A DNA stretch of 64,000 bases, taken from positions 62,001 through 126,000 of the forward strand of contig CAWJUU010000008.1 of the NCBI GenBank assembly GCA_963846165.1. Reading direction: 5' to 3'. This stretch comes from WHSW01 sp963846165. Lineage in GTDB: Bacteria > Actinomycetota > Thermoleophilia > Solirubrobacterales > 70-9. The notes under the pieces were generated by a model. That model was not told the DNA's origin. It saw nothing but the letters and a program-made list of their open reading frames with translations, and made no database searches. This document shows, piece by piece, positions 26,002 to 36,112 of the stretch; the stretch's first letter is position 1, and each line of letters begins with the position of its first letter. The translations under genes were made by a program, and so were the position numbers.

Positions 26002-26174
26002 ACCGCGACGTTAGCCCAGTCCACGGACCTCACACCAAGGGTGGAGGAACCGACACCTGAGTGACCCGCTTCGACCCCCAGAGCCCCTGGCCGCCCCCGT
26101 CGGTCGCGACGAGTCTGTTCCCACGACCCAATCAACGCCCCGCCCCGAGCGGCGGGCGACAGAAGGAGTGAGGA

Positions 26175-27344
26175 ATGGCAACCACATCAATACACCTGAT
26201 CAACCGGATCGCGATCGCCACGGCGGCTGCCCTGGCGCTGATCGCGGTGCTGGCAAGCGCCCAGGCGGGCGCGGCGACGCCGAGGTGCTTCGGGGAGAAG
26301 GCGACGATCGTCGGCGCCGACAAGCACGATCGAATCAACGGAACCGGTGCCGACGACGTGATCTACGCCGCCAACGGCTCTGAGACGATCAACGCCAAGG
26401 GCGGGGACGATCTCGTCTGCGCGCCCGCAGGCGCCTATGAGGTCAACGGCGGTGACGGCGACGACCGGCTCAAGGGCGGCGCCGACGAGGACTACGTCAA
26501 GGGCGGCGACGGCAACGACGAGCTGCGCGGCGGCGGCGAGGAGGATGAGCTCTCGGGTGGCGAGGGCGACGACTCACTCACAGGCGGCGGCGACCGCGAC
26601 TATCTCGAAGGAGAGATCGGCAACGACTCACTCGCCGGCGGCGCCGACCGCGACTACCTCTTGGGTGCGGCCGGCGACGACGCGCTCAGCGGCGGGCCCG
26701 ACCGTGACCGGCTCGACGGCGGCTCTGGCACCGACGAGCTGCTCGGCGACCCGGACTCGGCGACCGGCTCCAACGACGAGCTCGAGGGTGGTTCCGGCGA
26801 CGACCAGCTCAGCGGCGGGGCGGGCGACGACTCGCTCTGGGACGACGGTGGCGCCGACACGGTCGACGCAGGCCTCGGCAACGACGAGCTCTTCGCGGCC
26901 TACGACGGCGTCGCGGACAGCTACGGCGGCGGTGAGGGCACCGATCTGATCCGGTTCCACTACCACCAGTCCGGCGTCCGCGTGTCCCTCGATGACGTCG
27001 CCAACGACGGGCGCAACTGCCCGCAGCAGTGCGAGGGCGACAACGTCGGCTCGACGTTCGAGAACATCGTTGGCAGCATCTACCAGGACACGCTGATCGG
27101 CAACGCCGCCAGTAACACCCTCGACGGCGATCACGGCAGCGACGTGATCAACGGTGCCGAGGGCGGCGACATCCTGCGCGGCGACGTCGGCACCGACGCG
27201 CTCGACGGCGGCGCCGGCGACGACTCGCTCAGCGGCGGCGGCGGAGACGACTCCCTCGACGGCGGCTCGGAGACCGACGAGTGCCGCGGGGACCAGGGGG
27301 TCGACTCGGGAGTGAACTGCGAGACGCAGGTCGCGATCCCGTAG
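26175..27344 (+). CDS. Secreted RTX-type calcium-binding repeat protein
   Basis: The product is 389 aa. A signal peptide ends near AQAGAA (residues 1-36). The mature part consists almost entirely of GGxGxDxLxGG nonapeptides (for example GGDGDDRLKGGADED, GGAGDDSLSGGGGDDSLDGG). RTX repeats bind Ca2+ and fold into beta-rolls outside the cell. An interruption at about 250-320 (AAYDGVADSYGGGEGTDLIRF and a CPQQC motif) breaks the repeats. No lipase or protease domain is present. AAGGAG precedes ATG 26175 by 8 nt. Confidence 0.85.
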   Translation: MATTSIHLINRIAIATAAALALIAVLASAQAGAATPRCFGEKATIVGADKHDRINGTGADDVIYAANGSETINAKGGDDLVCAPAGAYEVNGGDGDDRLKGGADEDYVKGGDGNDELRGGGEEDELSGGEGDDSLTGGGDRDYLEGEIGNDSLAGGADRDYLLGAAGDDALSGGPDRDRLDGGSGTDELLGDPDSATGSNDELEGGSGDDQLSGGAGDDSLWDDGGADTVDAGLGNDELFAAYDGVADSYGGGEGTDLIRFHYHQSGVRVSLDDVANDGRNCPQQCEGDNVGSTFENIVGSIYQDTLIGNAASNTLDGDHGSDVINGAEGGDILRGDVGTDALDGGAGDDSLSGGGGDDSLDGGSETDECRGDQGVDSGVNCETQVAIP

Positions 27345-27409
27345 CGGTCGAGGCGGTTCGAGCGGCTGGGTCGCGGGAGCGGCCCGGCCGCTCGCGTACG
27401 CTTGCGCCC

Positions 27410-27883
27410 GTGGCCACGCTGACCGAGTCGCTGCTCGTCGAGGCCTCGCTGGCAGAGGTCTGGGACTACTACTTCGAGCCCCGCGGCTGGCCCGCCTGGG
27501 TGGACGGTTTCCAGGCGGTTGAGTCCGCAGCCGGCTACCCCGAGGAGGGCGGGACACTGGTCTGGCGCTCGACTCCGGCCGGGCGCGGGAAGGTGAGCGA
27601 GCGGGTGCTCGAGCACCAGCCGCGGCGCCGGCACATGATCGAGTTCTCCGACCCCGAGTCGCGAGGCGAGCTGCTGACCACGTTCGAGATCGAGGGCGAG
27701 GCGACGCGGGTGACGATGCGGCTCGACTACCGGCTCGCCAAGGCCGGCGTCTTCGCCGCGATCACCGAGCGGCTGTTCGTCCGTGGACAGGTGGTCAAGG
27801 CGCTGCAGCGCTCGCTGCTGCGCTTCAAGCACGAGGCCGAGGAGGTCCTGCACTTCGCCGACCCGACCCGGCCCGCTGTGTGA
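27410..27883 (+). CDS. SRPBCC-fold (polyketide cyclase/START-like) protein
   Basis: The product is 157 aa from GTG 27410, which has TACGCT 7 nt upstream (27397-27402). SLLVEASLAEVWDYYFEPRG, WPAWVDGFQAVESAAGYPEE and a C-terminal helix with GQVVKALQRSLLRFKHEAEE fit the SRPBCC helix-grip fold, which binds hydrophobic ligands. It lies upstream of a flavin oxidase on the same strand. The reaction, if any, is unknown. Confidence 0.82.
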   Translation: MATLTESLLVEASLAEVWDYYFEPRGWPAWVDGFQAVESAAGYPEEGGTLVWRSTPAGRGKVSERVLEHQPRRRHMIEFSDPESRGELLTTFEIEGEATRVTMRLDYRLAKAGVFAAITERLFVRGQVVKALQRSLLRFKHEAEEVLHFADPTRPAV

Positions 27884-27958
27884 CGAGGGTCTCTGCCCGC
27901 CGGGCGCGCTCCGGCTAGGGTCCGCTCGCCACCCGAACACGAGCAACAGGAGAGCAGC

Positions 27959-29329
27959 ATGGATACGAGCGAGCTTCGCGCGGGCCTCTCGGGACAGGTC
28001 CTCGAGCAGGACGAAATCGGATACGAGAACGCCCGCTCGATCTTCAACTCGATGATCACCAAGCGGCCGGCGGTGATCGCGCAGTGCGAGTCAACCGACG
28101 ACGTGGCGGCGGCGATCGCCTTTGCGCGCGAGAACGAGCTCGAGGCCTCGATCCGAAGCGGCGGACACAGCGTCGCCGGGGCTAGCCTCACTGACGGCGG
28201 TCTGGTGATCGACATGCGGCGGATGAACGCGGTCGAGATCGACCCCGACGCGCGCATCGCGCGCGTCGGCGGCGGGGCTACCTGGAGCGACTTCGATCGG
28301 GCCGGCCAGCCGCAAGGGCTGATGACGACCGGCGGGCGGGTCTCGACAACCGGGGTCGCCGGGCTGACGCTGGGCGGCGGCTCGACCTGGTTCGAGCGCA
28401 AGTTCGGAGCGGCCTGCGACCACCTCGAGTCGGTCACACTGGTGACCGCCGAGGGCCGCCTGGTGTCCGCGAGCGAGTCCGAGAACCCGGAGCTGTTCTG
28501 GGCCCTGCACGGCGGCGGCGGCAATTTCGGCGTCGCGACCGAGCTCGTGTTCCGCCTCAGCGAGCTCCCCGCCGTCACCTTGGCGCTGCTGCTATGGCCG
28601 GCGGACGCCGGGCCGGAGGTGATCCGCCGCTACCGTGACGTGTTCGAAGCGGGGGCTCCGGAGGAGCTCGGCGGCGCCGGCGCGTACATCACCGGACCGC
28701 CGGAGGACTTCGTCCCCGAGCACCTCCAGGGCGAGTTGGTCGCCGGGGTCGTCGCCTTCTACGCGGGCGGCGAGAGCGAGGCGCGGGAGGCGCTGGCGCC
28801 GTTCCTCGAGCTCGGGCCGGAGGCGGAGATGATCGCCGAGATGCCGTACGCCGAAGCCCAGTGCGCGATCGACGACCCCCCCGGATACCGGAACTACTGG
28901 TCGGCGGAGTACCTGACCGGGTTCCCCGACGATGCAGTCGAAGCCTTCTGCCGGCGCGGCCACGACATGGTCGTGCCCTCGGCCTCCCAGCACATCCTGT
29001 TTCCGCTCGGCGGCGCGCTCGCGCGCAACGCGGACGACTGGCCGATGCCCTACCGACGGGCGCCGTGGGCGGTGCATCCGCTCGGCCTCTGGGAGGACCC
29101 GGGAGACGACGAGCGGGCGGTCGCCTGGGCGCGGGGCACGGTCGAGGACATGCGCCCGCACGCGATCGAGGCCGTCTACCTCAACTTCCTCCCCGACGAG
29201 GGCGAGGACAGGGTGATCGCCGGCTACGGCCGCGAGAACTACGAACGGCTCGCGGCGGTGAAGGCCGAGTACGACCCAGACAACGTCTTCCACCTGCACC
29301 ACAACATCAAGCCGCTCCAGCCGGCTTGA
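27959..29329 (+). CDS. FAD-linked oxidase (BBE-like / PCMH type)
   Basis: The product is 456 aa. FAD_binding_4 domain: IRSGGHSVAGAS, where the His can carry covalent FAD, and TTGVAGLTLGGG. The second, cysteine linkage of bicovalent enzymes is absent. The C-terminal BBE motif is AVKAEYDPDNVFHLHHNI. Relatives oxidise sugars, alkaloids or phenolics with O2. An AGGAGAG site precedes ATG 27959. The 3' end overlaps the convergent acetyltransferase gene by 23 nt. Confidence 0.9.
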   Translation: MDTSELRAGLSGQVLEQDEIGYENARSIFNSMITKRPAVIAQCESTDDVAAAIAFARENELEASIRSGGHSVAGASLTDGGLVIDMRRMNAVEIDPDARIARVGGGATWSDFDRAGQPQGLMTTGGRVSTTGVAGLTLGGGSTWFERKFGAACDHLESVTLVTAEGRLVSASESENPELFWALHGGGGNFGVATELVFRLSELPAVTLALLLWPADAGPEVIRRYRDVFEAGAPEELGGAGAYITGPPEDFVPEHLQGELVAGVVAFYAGGESEAREALAPFLELGPEAEMIAEMPYAEAQCAIDDPPGYRNYWSAEYLTGFPDDAVEAFCRRGHDMVVPSASQHILFPLGGALARNADDWPMPYRRAPWAVHPLGLWEDPGDDERAVAWARGTVEDMRPHAIEAVYLNFLPDEGEDRVIAGYGRENYERLAAVKAEYDPDNVFHLHHNIKPLQPA

Positions 29330-30113
29330 GGCGGAACGAGAAGCCGACCCCGACGGGGTCGAAGCCGAGCCGCTCATAGAGCCGCCACGGCCAGTCGTCG
29401 AACCGGGCGGGGATGAACGTGAGGTCGTGGCCGGCGAGCCTCGAGGCTTCGACGGCGGCCAGCACGACCGCCCGCGCCCCGCCGCGCCCGCGCGCGTCGG
29501 GAAGCGTGGCGACGTCCTCGACCTCGCCGACGCCGCCGCGCGACATCAGCCGGCAGCAGGACACGACCCGTCCCTGTGCACGCGCGGCGAACCAGCGGTC
29601 GCTCGCATCGTCGGGCATCACCGGGAGGAGGGCGAGAAGCTGCTCGAGACCCTCCGCGCCGATTTCCTCGTCCTCGGCGAGGATCGCGCGCTGCACCTCG
29701 ATCACCTCCTCGTACGGCACCTCGTCGGCGGCGAGCGCCGGCGGGCGATCCGGCTCCCGACGTAGAGCCATGTAGAGGCCGCGGTTAGTCTCCCAGCCGA
29801 GCCGCCGAAAGCCCGGCGCGATGCGCTCGGCCTCGTCCGGGTCTCGGACGACGACGCTGCGGTGCTCCATCTCGAGCGTTCCGAGGATCTCGTCCGCCGC
29901 CCTGGCGATCTCGTCTGCCTCGACGCCGCGGCGTTCGACCAGCAGGCAGTTGGCGTCCCACACCTGCGGCCGTGAGGGCGTCAGCAGCGCGACCCCGGCC
30001 GCGAACGGGACGACGCGTTCGGCGACGTCGCGATCGAGCCCGAGCTCGAAGTCAATGCAGCGAGTCAGAACTTCGCGGTCGGCCCGCGCGCCGCTGTCGT
30101 CGGACGCGCTCAC
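29307..30113 (-). CDS. GNAT-family N-acetyltransferase
   Basis: The product is 268 aa. The C-terminal half carries the GNAT core: GRVVSCCRLMSRGGVGEVED, VATLPDARGRGGARAVVLAA (pyrophosphate loop) and WPWRLYERLGFDPVGV. The N-terminal half is a diverged GNAT-like or accessory domain. Substrate unknown. GTG 30113 is only 7 nt from the divergent frame beginning at 30120, so promoters must overlap. Confidence 0.82.
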   Translation of the reverse strand: MSASDDSGARADREVLTRCIDFELGLDRDVAERVVPFAAGVALLTPSRPQVWDANCLLVERRGVEADEIARAADEILGTLEMEHRSVVVRDPDEAERIAPGFRRLGWETNRGLYMALRREPDRPPALAADEVPYEEVIEVQRAILAEDEEIGAEGLEQLLALLPVMPDDASDRWFAARAQGRVVSCCRLMSRGGVGEVEDVATLPDARGRGGARAVVLAAVEASRLAGHDLTFIPARFDDWPWRLYERLGFDPVGVGFSFRLKPAGAA

Positions 30114-30170
30114 GGGTCGATGTATAGCCTTCCAGGCCGCTTCCAGCTATCTCCGGAGGGCCGTAACCGA

Positions 30171-32171
<2,001 letters not shown>

Positions 32172-32202
32172 CCGAGCAGGTAGCAGCTCGCAGGGGGAGC
32201 GC

Positions 32203-32967
32203 GTGAGCCAGCAGGCAGCAGGCAGCAGGCAGCAGGCAGCGGAGCTCGCCGCACTTATTCGCGCGGCGGATTCGGTAGTCGCGCTGACCGGGGCGGGGAT
32301 CTCGGTGCCGTCGGGGATCCCCGACTTCCGCACACCGGGCACGGGCCTGTGGGAGAAGCTCGATCCGATGGAGGTCGCCCACATCGACGCCTTTCACCGC
32401 GACACGAGGCGCTTCTGGCAGTTCTACCGGCCGCGCTTCGCCGACCTCGACGAGAAGGCGCCGAATGCCGCCCACGAGGTGCTCGCCGAGCTCGAAGCCC
32501 GCGGTGCGGTGCAGGCCGTGGTCACCCAGAACATCGACAGGCTGCACCAGAAGGCGGGCTCGGACCGGGTGGTCGAGGTCCACGGCTCGATCGCGACCTC
32601 GAGCTGCACCACCTGCAGCACGAGCTACGCGCTCGAGAACGTCGGCGAGCTCTTCGACAGCGACGGCGTCGCCACCTGCGCCTGCTGCATGGGCAAGGTC
32701 AAGCCCGACGTGGTCCTCTTCGGCGAGCTGCTGCCGGAGACGGCGATGGCCGAGGCACAGGAGCTCTGCGCGCGCGCCGACCTGCTGCTCTGCGTCGGCT
32801 CGTCGCTCGAGGTCTACCCGGTCGCCGCGCTGCCCGAGCTCACTCTCGGCGCCGGCGGCCGGATCGCGATCGTCACTCAGGGCCCGACCCCGTACGACGC
32901 CGAGGCGGCACTGAAGCTCGACGGCGACGTCGTCGACGAGCTCGAGGCCGTGCTCGCGGCGCTGTAG
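32203..32967 (+). CDS. Sirtuin-type NAD-dependent deacylase
   Basis: The product is 254 aa. Motifs: ALTGAGISVPSGIPDFR, TQNIDRLHQKAG, catalytic HGS, a zinc site with CTTC and CACC, and KPDVVLFGELLP with GSSLEVYPVAALP. It removes acyl groups from lysines using NAD and may control the acyl-CoA enzymes encoded upstream. GTG 32203 follows GGGGGAG. Codons 3-12 lie in a 7-bp tandem repeat. It follows the fusion enzyme gene by 31 nt and probably shares its transcript. Confidence 0.92.
   Translation: MSQQAAGSRQQAAELAALIRAADSVVALTGAGISVPSGIPDFRTPGTGLWEKLDPMEVAHIDAFHRDTRRFWQFYRPRFADLDEKAPNAAHEVLAELEARGAVQAVVTQNIDRLHQKAGSDRVVEVHGSIATSSCTTCSTSYALENVGELFDSDGVATCACCMGKVKPDVVLFGELLPETAMAEAQELCARADLLLCVGSSLEVYPVAALPELTLGAGGRIAIVTQGPTPYDAEAALKLDGDVVDELEAVLAAL
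32210..32237 (+). repeat. Heptanucleotide tandem repeat in the sirtuin coding sequence
   Basis: AGCAGGC is repeated exactly four times, beginning 7 nt after the start codon, and continues with AGC. Because 7 is not a multiple of 3, loss or gain of one unit would shift the frame. Confidence 0.95.
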
Positions 32968-32969
32968 GC

Positions 32970-33141
32970 CTAGATGAGTGATCCCACGACATCGCACGCA
33001 CGGATGGCACGCGGATACCGTCGCCGGATCGCGCCCGTCGGGACTCGCCCGTACCTGAAGGTACGGCCTTCGCCCGCCGACCACGCCCGGCTCGGTCCCG
33101 CGCGCCCCCGCGCGCACGAGCCCGCGGAATCAATCATCTAG
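32970..33141. repeat. Near-palindromic intergenic repeat, copy 1
   Basis: The 172-bp element is bounded by CTAGATGAGTGAT (32970-32982) and ATCAATCATCTAG (33129-33141), 12 of 13 inverted. Its two halves are imperfect inverted copies of each other, centred on a perfect hairpin, CCGTACC-TGAA-GGTACGG (33049-33066). It is homologous along its length to 58217-58385. It fills the gap between the sirtuin and GST genes and its last base is the first base of the GST start codon. Confidence 0.8.
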
Positions 33142-33899
33142 TGCTGCGGCTCGTCACGATTCCGATCAGCCACTACTGCGAGAAGGCGCGTTGGGCTCTC
33201 GAGCGGGCCGGAATCCCGTACCGCGAGGAGCGCCACGTCCAGGCCATCCACCGGATCGCGTCCCGGCGCGCGGGCGGCGCAGGCACGGTCCCGGTGCTGG
33301 TCACCCCGGAGGGCGGGCTGGGCGGGTCGGAGGAGATCCTCGTCTGGATCGATCAGCGCACGCCCGCGGAGCACCGGCTCTTTCCCGCTCAGCCGCCGGA
33401 GCGCGCCGAGGTCGAGCGGTTGTGCCGGCGTTTCGACCAGAAACTCGGGCCGACTGGCCGGCGGCTGATGTACGTCCACATGCTCGCCCAGCCCAAGCTC
33501 ACGCTGCGCTTCAACAACCAGGGCGTGCCGCATTGGGAGGACCGCGCGCTCCGCCTCGGATGGCCGCTCGCCGTGCGCTGGCTCCGTCGTCAACTCGCCA
33601 TCCGTCCGGGGATCGAGGACGAGGACGAGGCCGCGGTCTGGCGCGAGTTCGACTTCGTCGCCGACCTGCTCGCGGACGGCCGCAAGCATCTGTGCGGTGA
33701 GCGCTTCGGCGCCGCCGACCTGACCTTCGCGGCGCTCTCGGCCTCGGTGGTGGTACCGCCCGTCTACGGCGTCCCGCTCCCCCAGCCCGACGTGCTGCCG
33801 GCCGACACAGCCGCACTCATCGAGCGCGCGCGTGACCACCCCGCCGGGCGTTACGCGCTCGCGCAGTTCGCTGAGCGCCGCCGCGAGACGGTCGCCTGA
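33141..33899 (+). CDS. Glutathione S-transferase-like protein
   Basis: The product is 252 aa. The N-terminal thioredoxin-like domain has IPISHYCEKARWALERAGIPYREE and TVPVLVTPEGGLGGSEEILVWID, the typical GST cis-Pro and Ser motifs. A mostly helical C-terminal domain ends near GAADLTFAALSASVVVPP. Actinobacteria of this group generally lack glutathione, so another thiol is possible. GTG 33141 lies at the edge of the repeat. Its promoter may lie within the repeat. Confidence 0.85.
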   Translation: MLRLVTIPISHYCEKARWALERAGIPYREERHVQAIHRIASRRAGGAGTVPVLVTPEGGLGGSEEILVWIDQRTPAEHRLFPAQPPERAEVERLCRRFDQKLGPTGRRLMYVHMLAQPKLTLRFNNQGVPHWEDRALRLGWPLAVRWLRRQLAIRPGIEDEDEAAVWREFDFVADLLADGRKHLCGERFGAADLTFAALSASVVVPPVYGVPLPQPDVLPADTAALIERARDHPAGRYALAQFAERRRETVA

Positions 33900-33933
33900 T
33901 GCGGGTCCCAGACGAGGCCGCGGGGCGCAAGCA

Positions 33934-34617
33934 ATGAGGGTCTGCATCGTCGGTGCCTCGGGGAAGCTCGGGCAATACATGGTCCAGCACGCTCTGGACC
34001 GTGGCTATGAGGTGGTTGGCGTCTGCCGGGAGCGCAGCGTCGGGAAGCTCGACCAATTCAAGGGGCGGATCACCGTGATCCCGGGAGCGACGGACGACCG
34101 GGAGGTGATCGAGAAGGCGGTCGCGGGGTGCGATGGGGTGCTCGTCGTGCTCGTCCCGCGCGGGGTCCACGATTACTCGTCGGGAACGGCCCAGGCGGTA
34201 CTCGACAACGCCGAGCCGGGGGCACGACTGGTGTTCTCGACCGGGTGGCACATCACGCGTGACGGCCAGGACGTGTACTCATGGAAGTTGCGATGGCTGG
34301 TGAAGGTCGCGACCCCGCTCGCACGGCTCGTTCGCTTCGCGGACCTCGATGACCAGGTCGAGGCGGCCCGGCGGGTGTTCGCCAGCGACACGCGCTGGAC
34401 CGTGGTGCGCGGCAGCGACCTCGAGGAGGGCGAGAGCCAGGGCCTGCCGGTGTGGAGCAGGCACGTGGGCGACCCGATCCTCGAGAGCAACCTCACGCGC
34501 CGGATCGACTTCGCCCTGTTCATGGTCGAGGCGATCGAGAACGACGACCTCGTCCACGAGGCCCCGGCGATCGTCGGCTGCCAGACCCCCTCGGCGCTCG
34601 CGCACGCCGCCGCCTGA
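33934..34617 (+). CDS. NAD(P)-binding protein (atypical SDR, NmrA-like)
   Basis: The product is 227 aa. RVCIVGASGKLGQYMVQHAL is a Rossmann GxSGxxG motif; VIPGATDDREVIEKAVAGCD and VLVPRGVHDYSSG follow. The absence of a YxxxK dyad and the short length fit the NAD(P)H-binding atypical SDRs that act as redox sensors or epimerase relatives. It starts 34 nt after the GST gene and is probably co-transcribed. Confidence 0.82.
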   Translation: MRVCIVGASGKLGQYMVQHALDRGYEVVGVCRERSVGKLDQFKGRITVIPGATDDREVIEKAVAGCDGVLVVLVPRGVHDYSSGTAQAVLDNAEPGARLVFSTGWHITRDGQDVYSWKLRWLVKVATPLARLVRFADLDDQVEAARRVFASDTRWTVVRGSDLEEGESQGLPVWSRHVGDPILESNLTRRIDFALFMVEAIENDDLVHEAPAIVGCQTPSALAHAAA

Positions 34618-34640
34618 GCCCTGGACGCCTTCGGAGTGGC

Positions 34641-35225
34641 CTAGCGCCTGATCTCGTAGCGCAGCTCGACCATCCCGGTGGCGAAGGTGCGCGTTCCGGT
34701 GAGCTGCATCGGGCCGCCGGGGAGCCGGTTGTCGAACAGGGGCTTGCCGGCGCCGAGGACGACCGGGACGACCGTCAGGTGCAACTCGTCGAGGAGGCCC
34801 TCGTCGGCGAACTGCGAGGCGACGTTGCCACCGCCGATCACCCACAGGTTTCGCTCGCCGGCGGCGGCGAGCATCTGCTCGTGCAGGTCCGAGACCCCGG
34901 CGTTCGCGATTCGGACGTCGACGCCCTCGCGCTCGGGCACCGGCAGCTCTCGCGAGCTCAGCACCCACCATGGCTTTCCGGGGTAGGGCCATTCGCCGCC
35001 CTCGCCGAGGTGGTCGAGGACGAACTCGTAGGTGATCGAGCCGCTGACGAGCGCTCCGACCTCGTCGTAGAAGCGCTCATAGGCGCCGCCCTCGCTCATC
35101 GGACCGGGCTCGACTCCCTCACCGTCGAAGCTGCCCTCGTAGCCGAACAGCCAGCCGAGGCTGTCGTCGGACTCGGCGATGTATCCGTCCAGCGAGGCCG
35201 CGCAGTAGTACTGGGTCTTGCTCAC
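34641..35225 (-). CDS. Dihydrofolate reductase / RibD C-terminal-like protein
   Basis: The product is 194 aa. MSKTQYYCAASLDGYIAESD at the start, LVSGSITYEFVLDH, NLWVIGGGNVASQFADEGLL and LTVVPVVLGAGKPLFD are typical of RibD_C/DHFR-like reductases. Family members reduce pyrimidines or unknown substrates with NADPH. GTG 35225. The 3' end is convergent with the SDR-like gene, 23 nt away. Confidence 0.88.
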   Translation of the reverse strand: MSKTQYYCAASLDGYIAESDDSLGWLFGYEGSFDGEGVEPGPMSEGGAYERFYDEVGALVSGSITYEFVLDHLGEGGEWPYPGKPWWVLSSRELPVPEREGVDVRIANAGVSDLHEQMLAAAGERNLWVIGGGNVASQFADEGLLDELHLTVVPVVLGAGKPLFDNRLPGGPMQLTGTRTFATGMVELRYEIRR

Positions 35226-35232
35226 CGCGCGA

Positions 35233-35988
35233 TCAACCTAGCGCCCGGCGGCGGCGCAGGACGCGCTCGCAGAGGCGCAGCGTCTCGGTGACCTCGGCGG
35301 CGCGGTCGGGCGAGAGCTCGCCGTGCAGCGCCTCGTTCGCCGCCTCGCCGGTGATTTTGCGGCGCTCGTCGAGCGCAGCGAGGTCCTCGTCCTGGCCAGG
35401 GGCGTCGACCGCTTCGCGCTCGGCGAGCAGTGCCTCGAGCGCGACCCGGAGCTGGAGCGCGGCCTCGCGGCCGCGACCGGCGTCGACGTCGGCGCGGGCG
35501 CGAAGGACCAGCACCTCGCAGGCGGCGACCTGCTCGCGGCCGCCGAGCACGGCGGCGAGTCGTTCCTGCGGGCGCAGCGCCTCGCCCCGCCGGCGCCGGG
35601 CCGAGCGGGGGACCTCGATCGCCTCACGGTAGCGGCCCTCGGCGAGCTCCTCGCCCGAGCCAAAGCCGACGCGGACGGCGAGCGCGTGCTCGGCGCCGAT
35701 GTCGGCAAGGTTCGGGTCCAGGACGGCGCTGCGGTGTGCGTGCACGGCACGGTTGAGGAGCACCAGCGCCGTCTCGAGCTCGGCGGCGATGCGCTCGTCG
35801 TCGTCGCGGACCTGCGCCAGCCAGCGCTCGGCGTCGGCGGCCTCGCCGAGCGGCTCGGGCCGGATCACGGTCAGGCTCGTCAGCGGGACCGTCGGCTGTG
35901 CGTCCTCGGGGTCCGCGTGCTTGGGCTTCGCGCGGCCAAGGCGGCGGCGCGGCGGCACCGGGGCGCCGGCGACGTTGACGACGAGCAC
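35233..35988 (-). CDS. Hypothetical helical protein, start unresolved
   Basis: From GTG 35988 the product is 251 aa: LVVNVAGAPVPPRRRLGRAK, then a long helical region rich in Arg, Glu and Ala. The frame is open and coherent for another ~40 codons upstream (IADLLPFVQLELAGTVGLED, then GRYLARAG) to about 36110 without an ATG, GTG or TTG. The true start may therefore be non-standard or hidden by an indel next to the hydrolase stop at 36113. TAGCCT lies 7 nt before an ATC in that frame. Function unknown. Confidence 0.65.
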   Translation of the reverse strand: MLVVNVAGAPVPPRRRLGRAKPKHADPEDAQPTVPLTSLTVIRPEPLGEAADAERWLAQVRDDDERIAAELETALVLLNRAVHAHRSAVLDPNLADIGAEHALAVRVGFGSGEELAEGRYREAIEVPRSARRRRGEALRPQERLAAVLGGREQVAACEVLVLRARADVDAGRGREAALQLRVALEALLAEREAVDAPGQDEDLAALDERRKITGEAANEALHGELSPDRAAEVTETLRLCERVLRRRRALG

Positions 35989-36112
35989 GTGCTCGGGGTC
36001 GCCGTTCCCTGCGGTCGCTCCGGCGCGAGCCAGGTAGCGGCCGTCCTCGAGACCGACGGTCCCGGCGAGCTCGAGCTGGACGAAGGGCAGCAGGTCGGCG
36101 ATGGCGGCGAGG

